Position numbers and translations under genes: made by a program | Part shown: one piece after another, positions 1-11,590 of the stretch | Numbering within the stretch: position 1 is the stretch's first letter | Layout: each line of letters opens with the position of its first letter | The notes under the pieces: generated by a model | What the model was told of the DNA's origin: nothing | Databases searched by the model: none | The model's input: only the letters and a program-made list of their open reading frames with translations | Origin: Trichoplax adhaerens | Taxonomy: Eukaryota; Placozoa; Uniplacotomia; Trichoplacea; Trichoplacidae | Direction of reading: 5' to 3' | Assembly (NCBI RefSeq): GCF_000150275.1 | Contig: NW_002060948.1 | Location: 4,940,241-5,004,240 of the forward strand | DNA: 64,000 bases

Positions 1-410
1 ATGAAAGAGACTGCTGTAAGATACTATATACATTCAATTATTAAAATGATATAGGAAGTCTATTCGTAGTAATTAATTATAGCAGAAACGAATATCTATA
101 CATCCAGAGCTTAATTTCTCTATCATCATGCTAAACGAAATGACACTTTACATAAATTAGCGCGAAATAAATAAATACTTTTAATAATAACAAATCGTGA
201 CAATTAATATTTTTCTCCTTCTAGCTAAACGAATAATATGTTAGTACTTTTTGCCTTGATATACCAATATCTAACGGAGTGGATAATAGCGTACAAAAAT
301 GTCATGATATGCTATAAGTAAACTTTAAAATAATGAACCATAATAATGAGCTTGGTACCATTTTGTAACCTATTTCATTTGTTTACTTACTGATTAACTA
401 TGGATTGTAG

Positions 411-1561
411 CAATTAGTCAGCGACGATGTGGTAGCAAAGAATTTGCTTGTCTAGATGGCAGCGGCTGCATTGCAAAATGGCGTATCTGCAACGGGGAAC
501 AGGATTGCAATGATGGATCAGATGAATATAGCTGCTCAAGTACGAAAATTATGACTCAATAGGATAACTGCTCATAGAAGAATACTCCTAGCTTGCTTAG
601 TGTAAAATTGACTTGAAACGCATATTGATGAACGAATTATGATTATAAAAAAGATCAATAGTATCTCTTTCGGTATTGGTCTAGGAAATCGTTGTGGTAT
701 TAGCCGCTTTAAGTGCAAGGGTAACGATCAATGTGTGTCTTCCTTTCAAGTTTGTGATAAAATCCGTGACTGTGTTGATGGGTCCGACGAATCTCAATGT
801 GGTATGCAAGCAGTAATAACGATATCATGATTCGGTGCATGTAGATTTATCAGCTATGGTCATGGTCATACAGGAGCTAAAGTTTTTTTCAGTAGTATGG
901 CTATCGCTAGGGCTATCAGTCTAGACCTGAGGCTATACATAGAAATACTGCAGTTTTAAATATCAATAGTAGAAATGAAGGCATACGAAGTCATTTTTGT
1001 TCTCTACATTGTCCGTGCATAACGTAACAGAACAAATCCTTTTTACCCAATCATGTCACTTGCTTAAATATTTATCGTTAGAAATGGTCATTATTGTATT
1101 TAATAAGTAGTTATTTTATTCGTCCTTAATAAGCTGATCGAAAAGAATGTGGGGATCGATTTTCGTGCTTTAATGGCAGAGAATGTATTGTTAATGAAAA
1201 GAAATGTGATGGTTATCCTGATTGTTCTGATTCATCCGACGAGCTCAACTGTGGTGAGTATAAGCTATCCAATGCTACTTTACGGAGTTTAAATTTCTAT
1301 CATACGTGTCATATATAGAAAAAACTGTATTTCTAAAGCAATAAGATCTGAGTTAAATCCTTTTAAATAACCAATATGAAATTTTAATAACAATGATTTG
1401 GATAAGGTCGACAACAATGTAGCGCAAGACAGTTTGAATGTCTAATCACCATACAATGCATCGATAAAGATAAAGTTTGCGATAATAATGATGACTGTGC
1501 CGATGGCAGCGACGAATTTGGATGTTCTAGTAACGCTATTAAATCAATTTCTCGCGTGTAG
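411..1561 (+). CDS. LDL-receptor class A repeat protein, partial (4 exons)
   Basis: Four exons each encode one LDLa module: 411-539, 685-801, 1134-1253 and 1407-1529. Each has six cysteines and the calcium-binding acidic end (DGSDE in modules 1, 2 and 4, DSSDE in module 3). All begin and end in phase 1, the usual symmetric phase of exon-shuffled extracellular modules, with GT donors at 540, 802, 1254 and 1530. LDLa modules bind ligands or calcium outside the cell in lipoprotein receptors, LDLa-bearing receptors and matrix proteins. I found no signal peptide, membrane segment or other domain in the window. The gene probably starts before position 1, where a short reading frame runs into GTAAG at 16-20. 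If the last donor is not used, the frame stops with TAG at 1559-1561. The modules are certain; the identity of the whole protein is unknown. Confidence 0.85.
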
Positions 1562-2412
1562 TGGATTACCTAGTTCAAGCAAAGTAATTTAAAGTATAAC
1601 ACTGGTCATGTATTGGTTCATATTATGTTAAAATGTTATATTGTAATTAAAGATACTCATGCACGTTTGCATCATAAACTGTTCAATTATACCAATATCA
1701 TCCAAACAAAATTTGGCTGCAGAAATAAATTTACATCTTTACTTTTACGAAGTGTTTATCTCTTGTTTTGATTTATCATCACAAAAGCAACTATTCCATT
1801 ATAACGTAAATGATTAGGCAAGAGTAGGATTATGCATAACGCAGTTGAAAAGTAACATTATTTTTTTACTTGCAATTAGTATTTCCAATACAACATCTTT
1901 ATATATAATGCCAGTGGATCAGATTATTGCATGATAAATACGGTATAAATGGCCGGACTCAATTTTACGAATACAATGTATTTCAATGCTGTGAAAACAA
2001 ATAACAAATTGTGTAATGCTATCGACAACGATTTTATGATAGTTGTACGCATCAAAAACTTACGTATTTGAAATATTGTATAAAAATTCAATTAATAATA
2101 TAGCTATACAGAATCCAATCCAGATATATAAATTTTTAATAAGCATATTAAGACAGTAGTTGTACATGTATTAGGCATCATAATTCTATGCAATTACACA
2201 ATAAGTAACAAATACTGTGATAAAATTTATAAAATTTATAATAAGTGAAAAGATATTTGTGTTTATATTCATTATCAATTTATACTTGTACTGTTTGTTG
2301 TAGATTGGCTCGGCAGAAAATATTTTGATTTTCCACTTACAGCCCATAAAAAATTCGCTCACACAGCTTACTCGACAGCTAGTTCATAATCATGCACTAA
2401 AATGATTACGTA
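1562..2412. other. Intergenic, no gene seen
   Basis: AT-rich sequence between the last LDLa exon and the stop codon of the opposing NAD kinase gene. I see no further LDLa module, long open frame or repeat. It would hold the 3' ends of both genes if the LDLa gene ends here. Confidence 0.5.
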
Positions 2413-4847
2413 TTATCGTTGTCGATGGCGCATATTCCAATGTAAACAATCGCTAATACTTATAAACCAGTCCTCAACTGGATCGTTGGCACAAATACAT
2501 GCTAGAGGATGAATGGAAGTAGTGATGCAAATACTAGAATGAAGAAAATGATAAATTTTGATAATTGGTTACGACCTCATGTTAAACGTAACACGAGTAT
2601 ATTCGGCTAACACTGGTAATGCTAGAAATCACTTACTAATCATCAGGAGATAATTGTTGACGTGATCGACCATCTACTGAGATCCACATTGGTCCTCGAG
2701 CATTCTCGGAAGTTTGAATTTTTAATTGCACTCCGGCGGGTAAAATAACTGGTCTCGATGACAACGCATGAGGGCAAATTGGAGTAAATAATATTGATGG
2801 GACACACGGATGGACCATGCAACCTCCGGATGCAAGAGAATAGGCGGTGCTGCCAGTTGGAGTAGCAATAATCAGCCCTGTTAAATAGTAAAAGTGAGAG
2901 CGTTTAAATTATTAAGCAGGATGTTAGCTGAAAATTGGACCACAGTTTGACGAAATCGGTCAAATTCAACTTTGTATAATTTCACACACTGCTATACTGT
3001 GGGCATGATCGTACCGTCGCCTTCAATGTTCGTTATATGTCGCTCGTTACAGATGATATTAAGATTAGTTAAAAAAGCTGATGGTCCACGATCGACAACA
3101 ATCTCATTTAGAACCTAAGAAAATGTCGTTTATTTCGGATATATTTGCAAGTTTATGGGTCTTTAAAGATCTTATAAAAATTAGGTTAATAAATGGTAAC
3201 TTGACTTACAGCATGTTTCTCTACTGTTTTATTCTTACTAAAATGAATTTCGCACGTGAGGCGATTACGTAATGCTACTCGAGGATTGTCTAGAGTAAAA
3301 AAAGAGATTCTCTATCAGTAAAAGTTAATTTCATTGAGCTTCACCTTTATAACAGTATCCATAGACTACTAAAGGTTTTCTTCTGGTAGTATATGCAGTG
3401 ACTAACCATCCAATACTTTATCAATAACCGATTTGAAATCGCTTATTTTAAATTTAGTTAAAAAGCCAAGGGTCCCAAGACTAAAAGCAATTACAGGAGG
3501 CGCATTTTGCTAGTAAAGGGAGATGAAAAAGTTATTAACTCATGTTATTGCAATCAATGCGGTCCTAAGCTGGTTACTTAGAAACCTACAACGATGTCAT
3601 AGCGGGCACGAATAGTGGAAGACTAAGCAGTGATAAATCTGCTAAATGATATAGTATTTTAGTATCATTTAAAAAGGGTACTTATTTAAGATAATTATAC
3701 TTGAAAAAGAGATGATGCGTGTAGAAAAGTGCCATCGCCACCAAGGCAAACCACTAGGTCAACCAGTTCCAATTTATAGTCATCTATTTCTGAAAAAAAC
3801 AATGTTAAGACACTTCTGATGAGTATATAGTATGCGCTTTATTATAACAACACTGCTACAAGTCTATAGCTTGCCCATTAATAAAAGATAAATTAAACCA
3901 GCTAAATTCAACATTGGGACTATTTATATTTCGACGTATGCAATTATTTTGTAAATTACCAATATTAATTGTTAGTAAATTTTGCAATGTGCTGCGGAAA
4001 TGATGATCATCAACGATGCCAGGTTGATGTTTAACAGATTCCTCTATATATACTTTCAGCTTCCTTTCCTGAAATAATAGATTATGAAATTATTGGTAGT
4101 TATAGGGCTGTTTTTCAGATCAGGGTATGAAAATAGTCACTAAGATAGATTACATACTATTTGAAAATGTGATGATTATGAAAACTATAAAAATACTACC
4201 TCTAGAAGCCATTGGACAATTGCCTTAAATTCTTCAGTAACTGTATCATCCATATCCTTTTTAACTACTAATATAGATGTAGCAGGAGTATGCCAACCCA
4301 GCTGCTGATCGGCAGGATCTTGAAGCACCCTGAGTAATATACCCCGATAACAATAATTCAATGTAGCTCAGACTAGCATTTAAAATAGCATTGATAAGAC
4401 TTGACATAGGGATATAGAATAACCTAATAGATTAATATAATCAAGCGACAAAACCACAATCACAATGCTAAGTGATACAATTCAAGAATAAAATGACATT
4501 TATTTTCTTTTCATGTCAACATGGAACAAAGTCAATGTCTTACATTCCATTCTTAATTCCCAGCATATAGGCTTTCGGTCCAAATGTCATTTCAGGTGGA
4601 CGAGCATTTAAAGAATAACTCCTGCAATAATAGATGGATGAAAGAACTGAATAAAGTAATTATAATATTGTAATCTATTGGCAATAAGGTATACTAAAAA
4701 TAATAGTCCATTATAACCATAAGAGTCGGGTAGCTATTAATGGTATAAAAATGAATTCAAAAATAAAAGTGATAGCGATGCTGTGGCGAAAATATACCGT
4801 GCTGCAATGGGTAGGAAGCAATTCTTTGCTCCTCTCCCATCTTGACC
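2413..4847 (-). CDS. NADK: NAD kinase (ATP-dependent), nine core exons plus one upstream
   Basis: NAD kinase phosphorylates NAD to NADP, normally in the cytosol. Exons in order: 4544-4621, 4200-4329, 3960-4068, 3701-3789, 3407-3509, 3210-3289, 3015-3114, 2637-2877 and 2413-2533 (stop TAA at 2413-2415). All junctions are GT-AG and keep the frame, giving about 350 residues. Landmarks in order: FGPKA near the N-terminal end of the core; the catalytic GGDGT motif (here [15 protein letters not shown]) in 3701-3789; LGTLGFLT in 3407-3509; the NE motif ([12 protein letters not shown]) opening 3015-3114; the NAD-binding [14 protein letters not shown] in 2637-2877; and DPVEDWF with CLHWN near the C-terminus, as in animal cytosolic NADKs. 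Exon 4798-4847 joins in phase and supplies residues before the core. The true start is not settled: the candidate first exon at 5601-5815 does not join in frame with the exons found, so another exon is probably missing. Confidence 0.93.
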
Positions 4848-5600
4848 CTATACAAGAAATGTATCTATGTATATATTCAACTGCTGTTTAAAATACTATT
4901 TTAAGAATGTATCATTCTCTGAACTTATTTGTTGTACTTATTAGTGATGACAAAAGCTGCTACAAGATTGATTGATTCTTGTGCATGTCTACTATCCAAA
5001 ATAAAATTAGCAACCATAAAGAAACATGTTGGTGGAAATTGATAACAATTTTCAGTATGCTAAAGTAAAAAAGAAAGCCAAAAACAATATACACCATAGT
5101 TGTGATGGTATAGATATACTGCATGTTTCTCATTGTAATTGTTGCAAATGGAATTGGATAAGCCTTCGGAATGTTTATAAAGGTTTAATTAAACTAACAA
5201 TTTAAGAATGTGAAAGGAATCCAATGAGAAGTTGGCTCTTTCTCATGTGCTTCATGGATCGTACCCTGATGGGATCATCATTTGATGTTGAAGGTTGACA
5301 ATCGCTTTTTGAATCTTACAGTCTACTACTGTCGCCATTTTTTTTCTCATTTTCCGCCTCCCACTATGGATGTATCATATCATATGGGTAGAATGGATTG
5401 ACTATATCGGTCATGACTGGAAGCATTTAACAGTACCTTGTAGAAGATGTAGAGTATGCCTACAGTATAGAGGTACTGTTATTGTAAGCGTGTTTATACC
5501 GATGAAGAAAGTGATGTTGGGTAGATGAAGGGGAATAAACTGCTATGTCAAGCTGTAATAAAGAGAGAACTTGTCTTACAACTTATTCATCAATCTTCAC

Positions 5601-5815
5601 CTGAAGCTATAAACACTCGTATCTTGGAATATAGGACTAGCCAATGCATTGATACTTCCCTGATGATCATTGGATTGATTATGATCATGATCTTGGAGAT
5701 AGAGCTTTTCCCCTTTCTCCATCATGTTGCTATCATGATTTAAGGGAGATCTCGATGACGTCGTGGTTGTCTTTCTCCCTGAAACGATCGCATCGTCAGC
5801 TCCTAATGTAGCCAT
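5601..5815 (-). CDS. Candidate first exon, possibly of NAD kinase
   Basis: An ATG at 5815 opens 215 nt of coding frame ending at a good donor (AG then GTGAAG). The peptide is polar and rich in Ser, Thr, Asp and His, starting MATLGADDAIVSGRK. Animal cytosolic NAD kinases often have a disordered, Ser-rich N-terminus, and this is the nearest upstream start on the same strand. It ends in phase 2, whereas the next exon found (4798-4847) needs phase 0, so a direct join fails. An alternative start lies at 5345 (MATVVD, donor after GACT). Either may be wrong. Confidence 0.3.
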
Positions 5816-5849
5816 GACTATAAGAACATAGCGTTATTAGCCAGGAATA

Positions 5850-6290
5850 CAACGGAGACTAATGGAAACGATGTTGTTGTTGTTAACAGAAAAGGAAGAT
5901 TAAGGATCGATCCAACGCGATGTTCGATGCTGTTATGGCACTTTTTGCACTAACATCGATCGTTGTAAGCAGACATGGACAGTTTTGATCAAGTAATGAA
6001 TTCTTGGAGACAATGCTGTTGTTGTTGACAGAAAAGGAAGATGAAGGATCGATCCAAAGCGATGTTCGATGATGTTATGGCACTTTTTGCGCTAACATCG
6101 ATCGTTGTAAGCTGACATGGACAGTTTGATCAAGTAATGAATTCTTGGAGACACTGTTGTTGTTGTTGACAGAAAAGGAAGATGAAGGATCGATCAAGCG
6201 CGATCTTGGATGATGTTCTTGCGCTTTTTGCACTAACATCAATGGTTGGAAGCCGTCATGGACAGTTAAATCAAGTAATTCTTTAGGCTA
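5850..6290. repeat. Tandem repeat, about 3 copies of 141-142 bp
   Basis: The word gaaaaggaag recurs at 5889, 6031 and 6172, spaced 142 and 141 bp. Each copy has a run of gttgtt, then ggatcgatc, then cactttttg, then gacatggacag. Copies 1 and 2 are nearly identical; copy 3 is more diverged. No conserved open frame runs through it. Confidence 0.9.
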
Positions 6291-9200
6291 AACCACAGTA
6301 TCCACTGCTTGCAATGGCCACTCTCTTCTTCTCCAAATAGGTTGGACTTGGATGATGATTTTTTTGCTGCGTGATGATGACCCTGGTCGACCTCGTCCCC
6401 TCCTTCTCTTAGTAGTGTTGCTCAAACAGTCGTATCAGCCTACGCTTTCTACCAGTCCAATACTAGTGGCGCTGTACTAGACTGAACAGTCGATGACAAG
6501 TCCCACCCTGACAGTCATTGGAGTGTTACCCAGTACCAGTACCAGGGTAAAATGCCCCTGGTCGTTGCATTTTTACACTGTTTACTATACCGTAGTTGTG
6601 GCCGCAAGGATTGACGGTAGGTTGGGGGTTATTTTGCGTATACAGTGTACAGTATGACAGGAGTGTCGGGTCACTTGGTATGTTGTGAATGGAATGGGAC
6701 GCCCATCCGGAACGACGATGCCACTCAAGTATTGAATAGAGTCTATCAAATGGGGCGAATTTACGTTAGCACGTTTACAATTATTTTGCTTCAGAAGCAG
6801 AAGAAACAACGCTAAACAGTACAGTAGTATACAGTCCATTCAGTCAGTGGTTCAATGTTCTAAAAACGCCGAATCAAGTCTGTATCATGGAGGTCAAAGA
6901 AAAGCCTGTGTGGTCATTGATGCCAATAAGTCCGTTTCAAGACCGTGAGCAGTCACAGTACTGTACACTGTACATCCATGTACTGTAATGTACTGTACAG
7001 TACTGTCAATGTCGACGAGAAACTGCGCACTCTCTTTCCTTTCGGTTCAGTGATCTGGCACAGTGTACAGTACTGTACACTGTACAGTAGGTTTCATTTC
7101 GAACAGTAGTACTGTACAGTACAGTACAGTAAAAAGACAGCGTTGTTCACAATGAAATGTCTGTACTGTACTGTACAGGTACAATATGTACTGTACTGTA
7201 CTTGGACCACTAGAAATCCACCTAGACTAGACACTCTCTTCAGATGGACGGACTTTCTAAGCAAATGCGACCCCAAAATGTCCCAAAATAGTTTACTCAC
7301 TGTCAGTATGGATCTTCCGTGTCTGTTTTCCAAATCATTTGTATTCATTTCCATAACATGGATGATCTAAAGCTACTCATTCCAAGCAGAACTTAGTAAC
7401 AGACAATAGAATGCAGTGGAATATTACTTCATTTAGCTAAAATCACTTCATTCAGAATCGACTGTCTGCATACTCAATTTTACTTCAGTACTGTAGTGTC
7501 ATCATCAAGTGTTGCGACACAATTTATTGACCAAAATTGGCGTAATGTCTGTCCGTCCATAAGAGTGGACCGTATTCTATTGTCTGCATTCGATACATTA
7601 TTCCCAGTCAATGCTCTCCAGTACTCTAGAGGACAATCTATTGTTAAAATGAAAGCGCAACGGTCACGTGCAATCGTATCAATTCTCTTCAAGCCTGGTA
7701 ACTGTATGTAAGCGATCATAATACCCACAGTACTCATAGAATAGCGTAGCATGACTGGTGACTACAATTGAAAAGGATTGCAATGAAAGCGAAAGTTTTC
7801 ATAGGCTATGGCTTCGCTAACCAAAAAAGTTCCATCACCAGCGGGCAGACAAGCTTGTAAGGTTGCAACTCTTTTCCATCAGTAAAGAAACAACTTCCTA
7901 ACGTTTAAAGTGAAGCCCATATTGTGGAAAATTTCAAACGCGTAAAATGAAGATCCAATCAAAAGTGATCAATGTCACAGCAAAATCCTTCTCGTACTCT
8001 ATGGAGTTTAGTCAAGAACAATATCAATGATGGAGAATATAGATATGCGAGAATGGATCAATTGGAATCAATCATGTACATTGCAATGCAAAGTACTTGC
8101 CATTTCATAGCTACCAATAAGATATTATAGTAGATTACGGATTGATGGTAAATAACGGAAGGGAAATGATGGTTTAATCTGTAATCAATGATTAATTAAT
8201 TATTCAAACACAATATGGATAAATCTCTTGACAGTGAATAAGCCAACTACGATAGACGTACGGTTCATGCAGGTATACGAGTATATCGCTCAATCTTTTA
8301 TAATTTGCACTTTTCTCTACTCGCATCATCGATAGACTGCAATACTAATAGCTGTATTAATAGAGTAAGGGCTAAATGAAGAAGAATTCAATGTTATTTC
8401 GAAGGTATTCGCCTGACTTTCTACAGTAATGACAAGTGAATAAAATTCTTTTCGCTCAAGATAGCTACGTATGAAAGTAGAGTTCATAGATGGTCATCTA
8501 CCAGTATCGCAAAATAATTCCTAATGAAGCGAGTCGAGAAAGAAATGGACGATATCCTTTATATGATACAACTGCTAAGTAAATCCGACATTGATTTAGT
8601 AGCCTATGCTTCCCATCACTACAGTAACTACTATCTCTACAATCACTAAATACAAAAGCACGTATTTTACCGTGGGGAAAAAACAGCCAGGATACTTGAA
8701 TGACGACTGTTATTGTTGCTAAGCTATACTGCACTGTAAGGATTTTTTGACGTAAAGTTTGGTATTGGTAAATAAATTTTGAAATCGAGGGAATTATTGA
8801 ACTAATGGATACGAATACCTAGCCCATCTTTTTGATATAGCAAGAAGTCTGTCTTCTTTACCACAACATGATATACGTGTACGTCATGTTTCTAACCTGA
8901 CAGCTGATAGACCTTAGAACATACAGTATACGCGTACAGTAATTCGCGAACTAATGTGAGTTATCGATGGCGACGCTGTGGATTGCTTACTTGGTCCAAT
9001 GCAGCGAAAATACTTCAAGATCAATCAACCTTTTCAAACACCATTATCAATACCTTTTATAATTATATTCGCAGGTAGATTCTTGTTGCGTAGGTTTGAC
9101 ATTTAACCGAGTGGTCAATTGGAAGAAGGCATGCAAAAAAGCAACTATGTAGCGTTCTCGGCATGCCTATATTGTGTTGAAATTTTAAGTTTGATCATGT

Positions 9201-9483
9201 TGTTTGTGCTAAATCAATCAAAACAAATAGGGAAGTGCAACGTTTCATTCAAGTTTTAGTGCGATTACGCAAGTTTTCAAATCATCCTTTATCGCATGAT
9301 TATGATGCTTTGTTTCCACCATATTCACACCAATCGATATCGATGCAAAAGAAAATCAAATGATAGCTTACCAACAGTAAATAAATACTGCATTGGCGAA
9401 GCCATCTTACACCGTTATCCTATTACTAAATTGAAACATACAAAGAAACGGAAGAACGCGACTTCAAATTATTGATCATCAAG
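6291..9483. other. Gene-free region with motif-rich sequence
   Basis: No gene is supported. Short open frames occur on both strands at 6585-7752, but they overlap each other, show no recognisable domain, and those at 7094-7370 are built on the TACTGTA motif run. The opposed frames at 7480-7752 (-) and 7496-7711 (+) are the longest and were not identified. Composition is less AT-rich than the rest of the window around 6300-6720. Confidence 0.4.
6945..7205. repeat. Cluster of self-complementary TACTGTA/TACAGTA motifs
   Basis: Dense runs of CAGTACTGTAC, ACTGTACACTGTACA and TACTGTACAGTA fill about 260 bp in several patches (6950-7005, 7060-7130, 7160-7200). The motif is its own reverse complement in several registers, so the strand could fold on itself. 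No regular unit length was found, so this is a motif cluster rather than a clean microsatellite. Confidence 0.8.
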
Positions 9484-9637
9484 TTACCGTTTGACAGATG
9501 AATGTTGATTTTTTACTGAGGCCACTTTTGATTGCTCTTTGGTTGATACTTGCTTATCATTTTGATCCTGGCTAATAACACCATTTCGTACACTTTGTTT
9601 CATTTCTTGCCAATAAATTCTATTTTCTACCGTATTC
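9484..9637 (-). CDS. Candidate terminal exon of a small unidentified gene
   Basis: On the minus strand, an acceptor (tattccag-type, just above 9637) is followed by one base and 50 codons ending in TAA at 9484-9486. The peptide begins NTVENRIYWQEMKQSVRNGV and becomes a polar Gln, Lys and Ser-rich tail, which looks more like a real C-terminus than random AT-rich translation. A possible preceding exon lies near 9850-9910, ending at a strong GTAAGT donor. I do not recognise the protein. Confidence 0.25.
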
Positions 9638-11084
9638 CTGGAATTGTGAATAACCTAACTTAACTCAACAAACATTCAAAACTATGAATTGCAGATATGC
9701 TTCGTTGTCGTTAGATAGTAATCCAGTCACATGAATAAAGGCTAATTGATAACTTATTTATGGCCACATTGTACGTGCGCAATTGAGGCAAGAAAGAAAG
9801 TAAGGACCGTTTGAATCGTTTTTTTTCTTTTAAATAATATGAAAAAACAACTTACAACAATGAAGTAGTTGTCTGGTTGTGGATATGTAAATACAACAAA
9901 ATAATACTACTGGAAATAATATAGAATAAAACGATACTGACAGGTGTAAGGCCTTGATTTCTGACCTGATTGCAATTTGTATTGTGTACACGGCGTTAAA
10001 TCAAGCAACGTTCTAGTGCTAGCGTTGGCCCTATTCAAAGAGCCGATAAATAACCCATCATTCTTCAAGGGGATTTGTTGAAGAATGTTTTTGTTTATTC
10101 TGTAGTATTATCATTGAGGCATAATCATTTTTCATTCCTCTTGCCTAATGGAACGGATCGAAGCCACAAGGCTTCTCGAAATTGAAATTATTCTTTCGAT
10201 CTATCCGCCGTTATTTCATCATCGATTCAAAACCGTATGACAAACTATCACCCCATTCGCTTTAAGCAAAATATTTTCTATACAGTATACTGTACGTTAT
10301 AATCTTGAGACAATTAAGGTCAATTGCACGATACATTATTGTATTCGTATGTTTATTTCTGTAATTGAATCATGTTCTATACATGAAATGACATGAAAAA
10401 TAGAAGAGAGAGTTCATTTTCGAATCAATCAATTTTGATTATTTACATGAGATAACTCTATTTTGGGCACGCTGTACGACGGACAAAGACACCCTTGAGT
10501 TTATGACTACCCGAAAGTAGACTTTCCGTGTCTAAATTGACAAACTATAATATTTGCGCATTTTCAGTCCAACAAACTTTATAGTATTTCATGAGTAACG
10601 GCTGGAGAAATTTTCAACCGTCGATCCATTTGTATGTACAGTAGGATTTGAACAGGCAGGCATTCATGCATTTATTCATTCCGCAAAGCTGAAAGCAGTA
10701 TCGACTAGAGTTGTACTCGTGCGTATATTTGGAATCACTTTCGGTCGGCGATTGTACATTAAATGTACAGACCGCAGACAATCTACTCTACACGTAGCAA
10801 TCGAGTATTCAATTGATTTTCTCTCTCTCTCTACCAGTGCAGACATTAATCCTATGGAGTGCGTCTAAACTAATACGGTTAGCACACAGGATCCCAGATG
10901 GTATGAAAGCCATGCTTTCAAGACGTCGGATTGTGAGCGATTTTTTGATCGAGTCTCCTGGCTAATCATGCGTTATCTACAGTATAACCTATCCAATACA
11001 GTCTTGGATTAGAGAGAGTTCCCTATTATTACGGAGTATCCAATACCTATCCACTGCCTAGACCAGTAAGCCTGCATGAAATGC
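9638..11084. other. Intergenic, no gene seen
   Basis: Apart from the weak exon candidate near 9850-9910, no supported gene. A perfect 14-bp palindrome, TACAGTATACTGTA, lies near 10280. A short CT run lies near 10823. Confidence 0.4.
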
Positions 11085-11590
11085 TGCAAGACTTTCAATC
11101 TGGGTACAAGATAGTAAGACTATAGAAACGTTGTACGAGGATGAACATGTTACTCCTCTCTAAGGCGGAATCAGGCTGAGGTTGAGCGTACAGCCAGTCG
11201 ATGTAAACGTCAAATAGATGTCGAGAGGTATCGGTAGCCATTTGCACTGGTAGACTTTCATTCTGGGTACAAGGTACCAAGACTATAGAAACGTTGTACG
11301 AGAATGAACAAATTACTTCTGTGTAGTGCGGAATCAGGCTGAGGTTGAAGGTACAGCCTGTAAATGTAAACGTAAAACAGATGTCGAGAGGTATCGGCAG
11401 CCATTTGCACTGGTAGACTTTCACTCAGGGTGCAAGGTACCAAGACTATAAAAATGTTGTACGACGATGAACAAATGACTTCTCTGTAATACAGAATCAG
11501 GCTGAGATTGAGGGTATATCCAGTAGAAGTAAACTTCAAATAGTTGTCGAGCGTTCTCGGCGGCCATTTGCACCTCAGCAAGAAGACTTG
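11085..11590. repeat. Tandem repeat, 3 copies of 163 bp
   Basis: The word actttca recurs at 11091, 11254 and 11417, and actata at 11119, 11282 and 11445, all spaced exactly 163 bp. Because 163 is not a multiple of three, the minus-strand frames through the array (11095-11424, 11258-11581, 11421-11603) spell related peptides in different frames. That argues against a repeat protein and for DNA-level duplication of a unit that happens to be open. Confidence 0.92.

Noticed and set aside
5850-6290. CRISPR-like regular repeats (also considered at 54105-54720 and 63345-63600)
   Set aside because: The copies abut without unique spacers, units are 80-215 bp and diverged, and the genome is clearly eukaryotic.
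7480-7752. Opposed open frames of 90 and 71 codons as a possible gene
   Set aside because: They overlap on opposite strands with no recognisable domain, no splice context and no second line of support.
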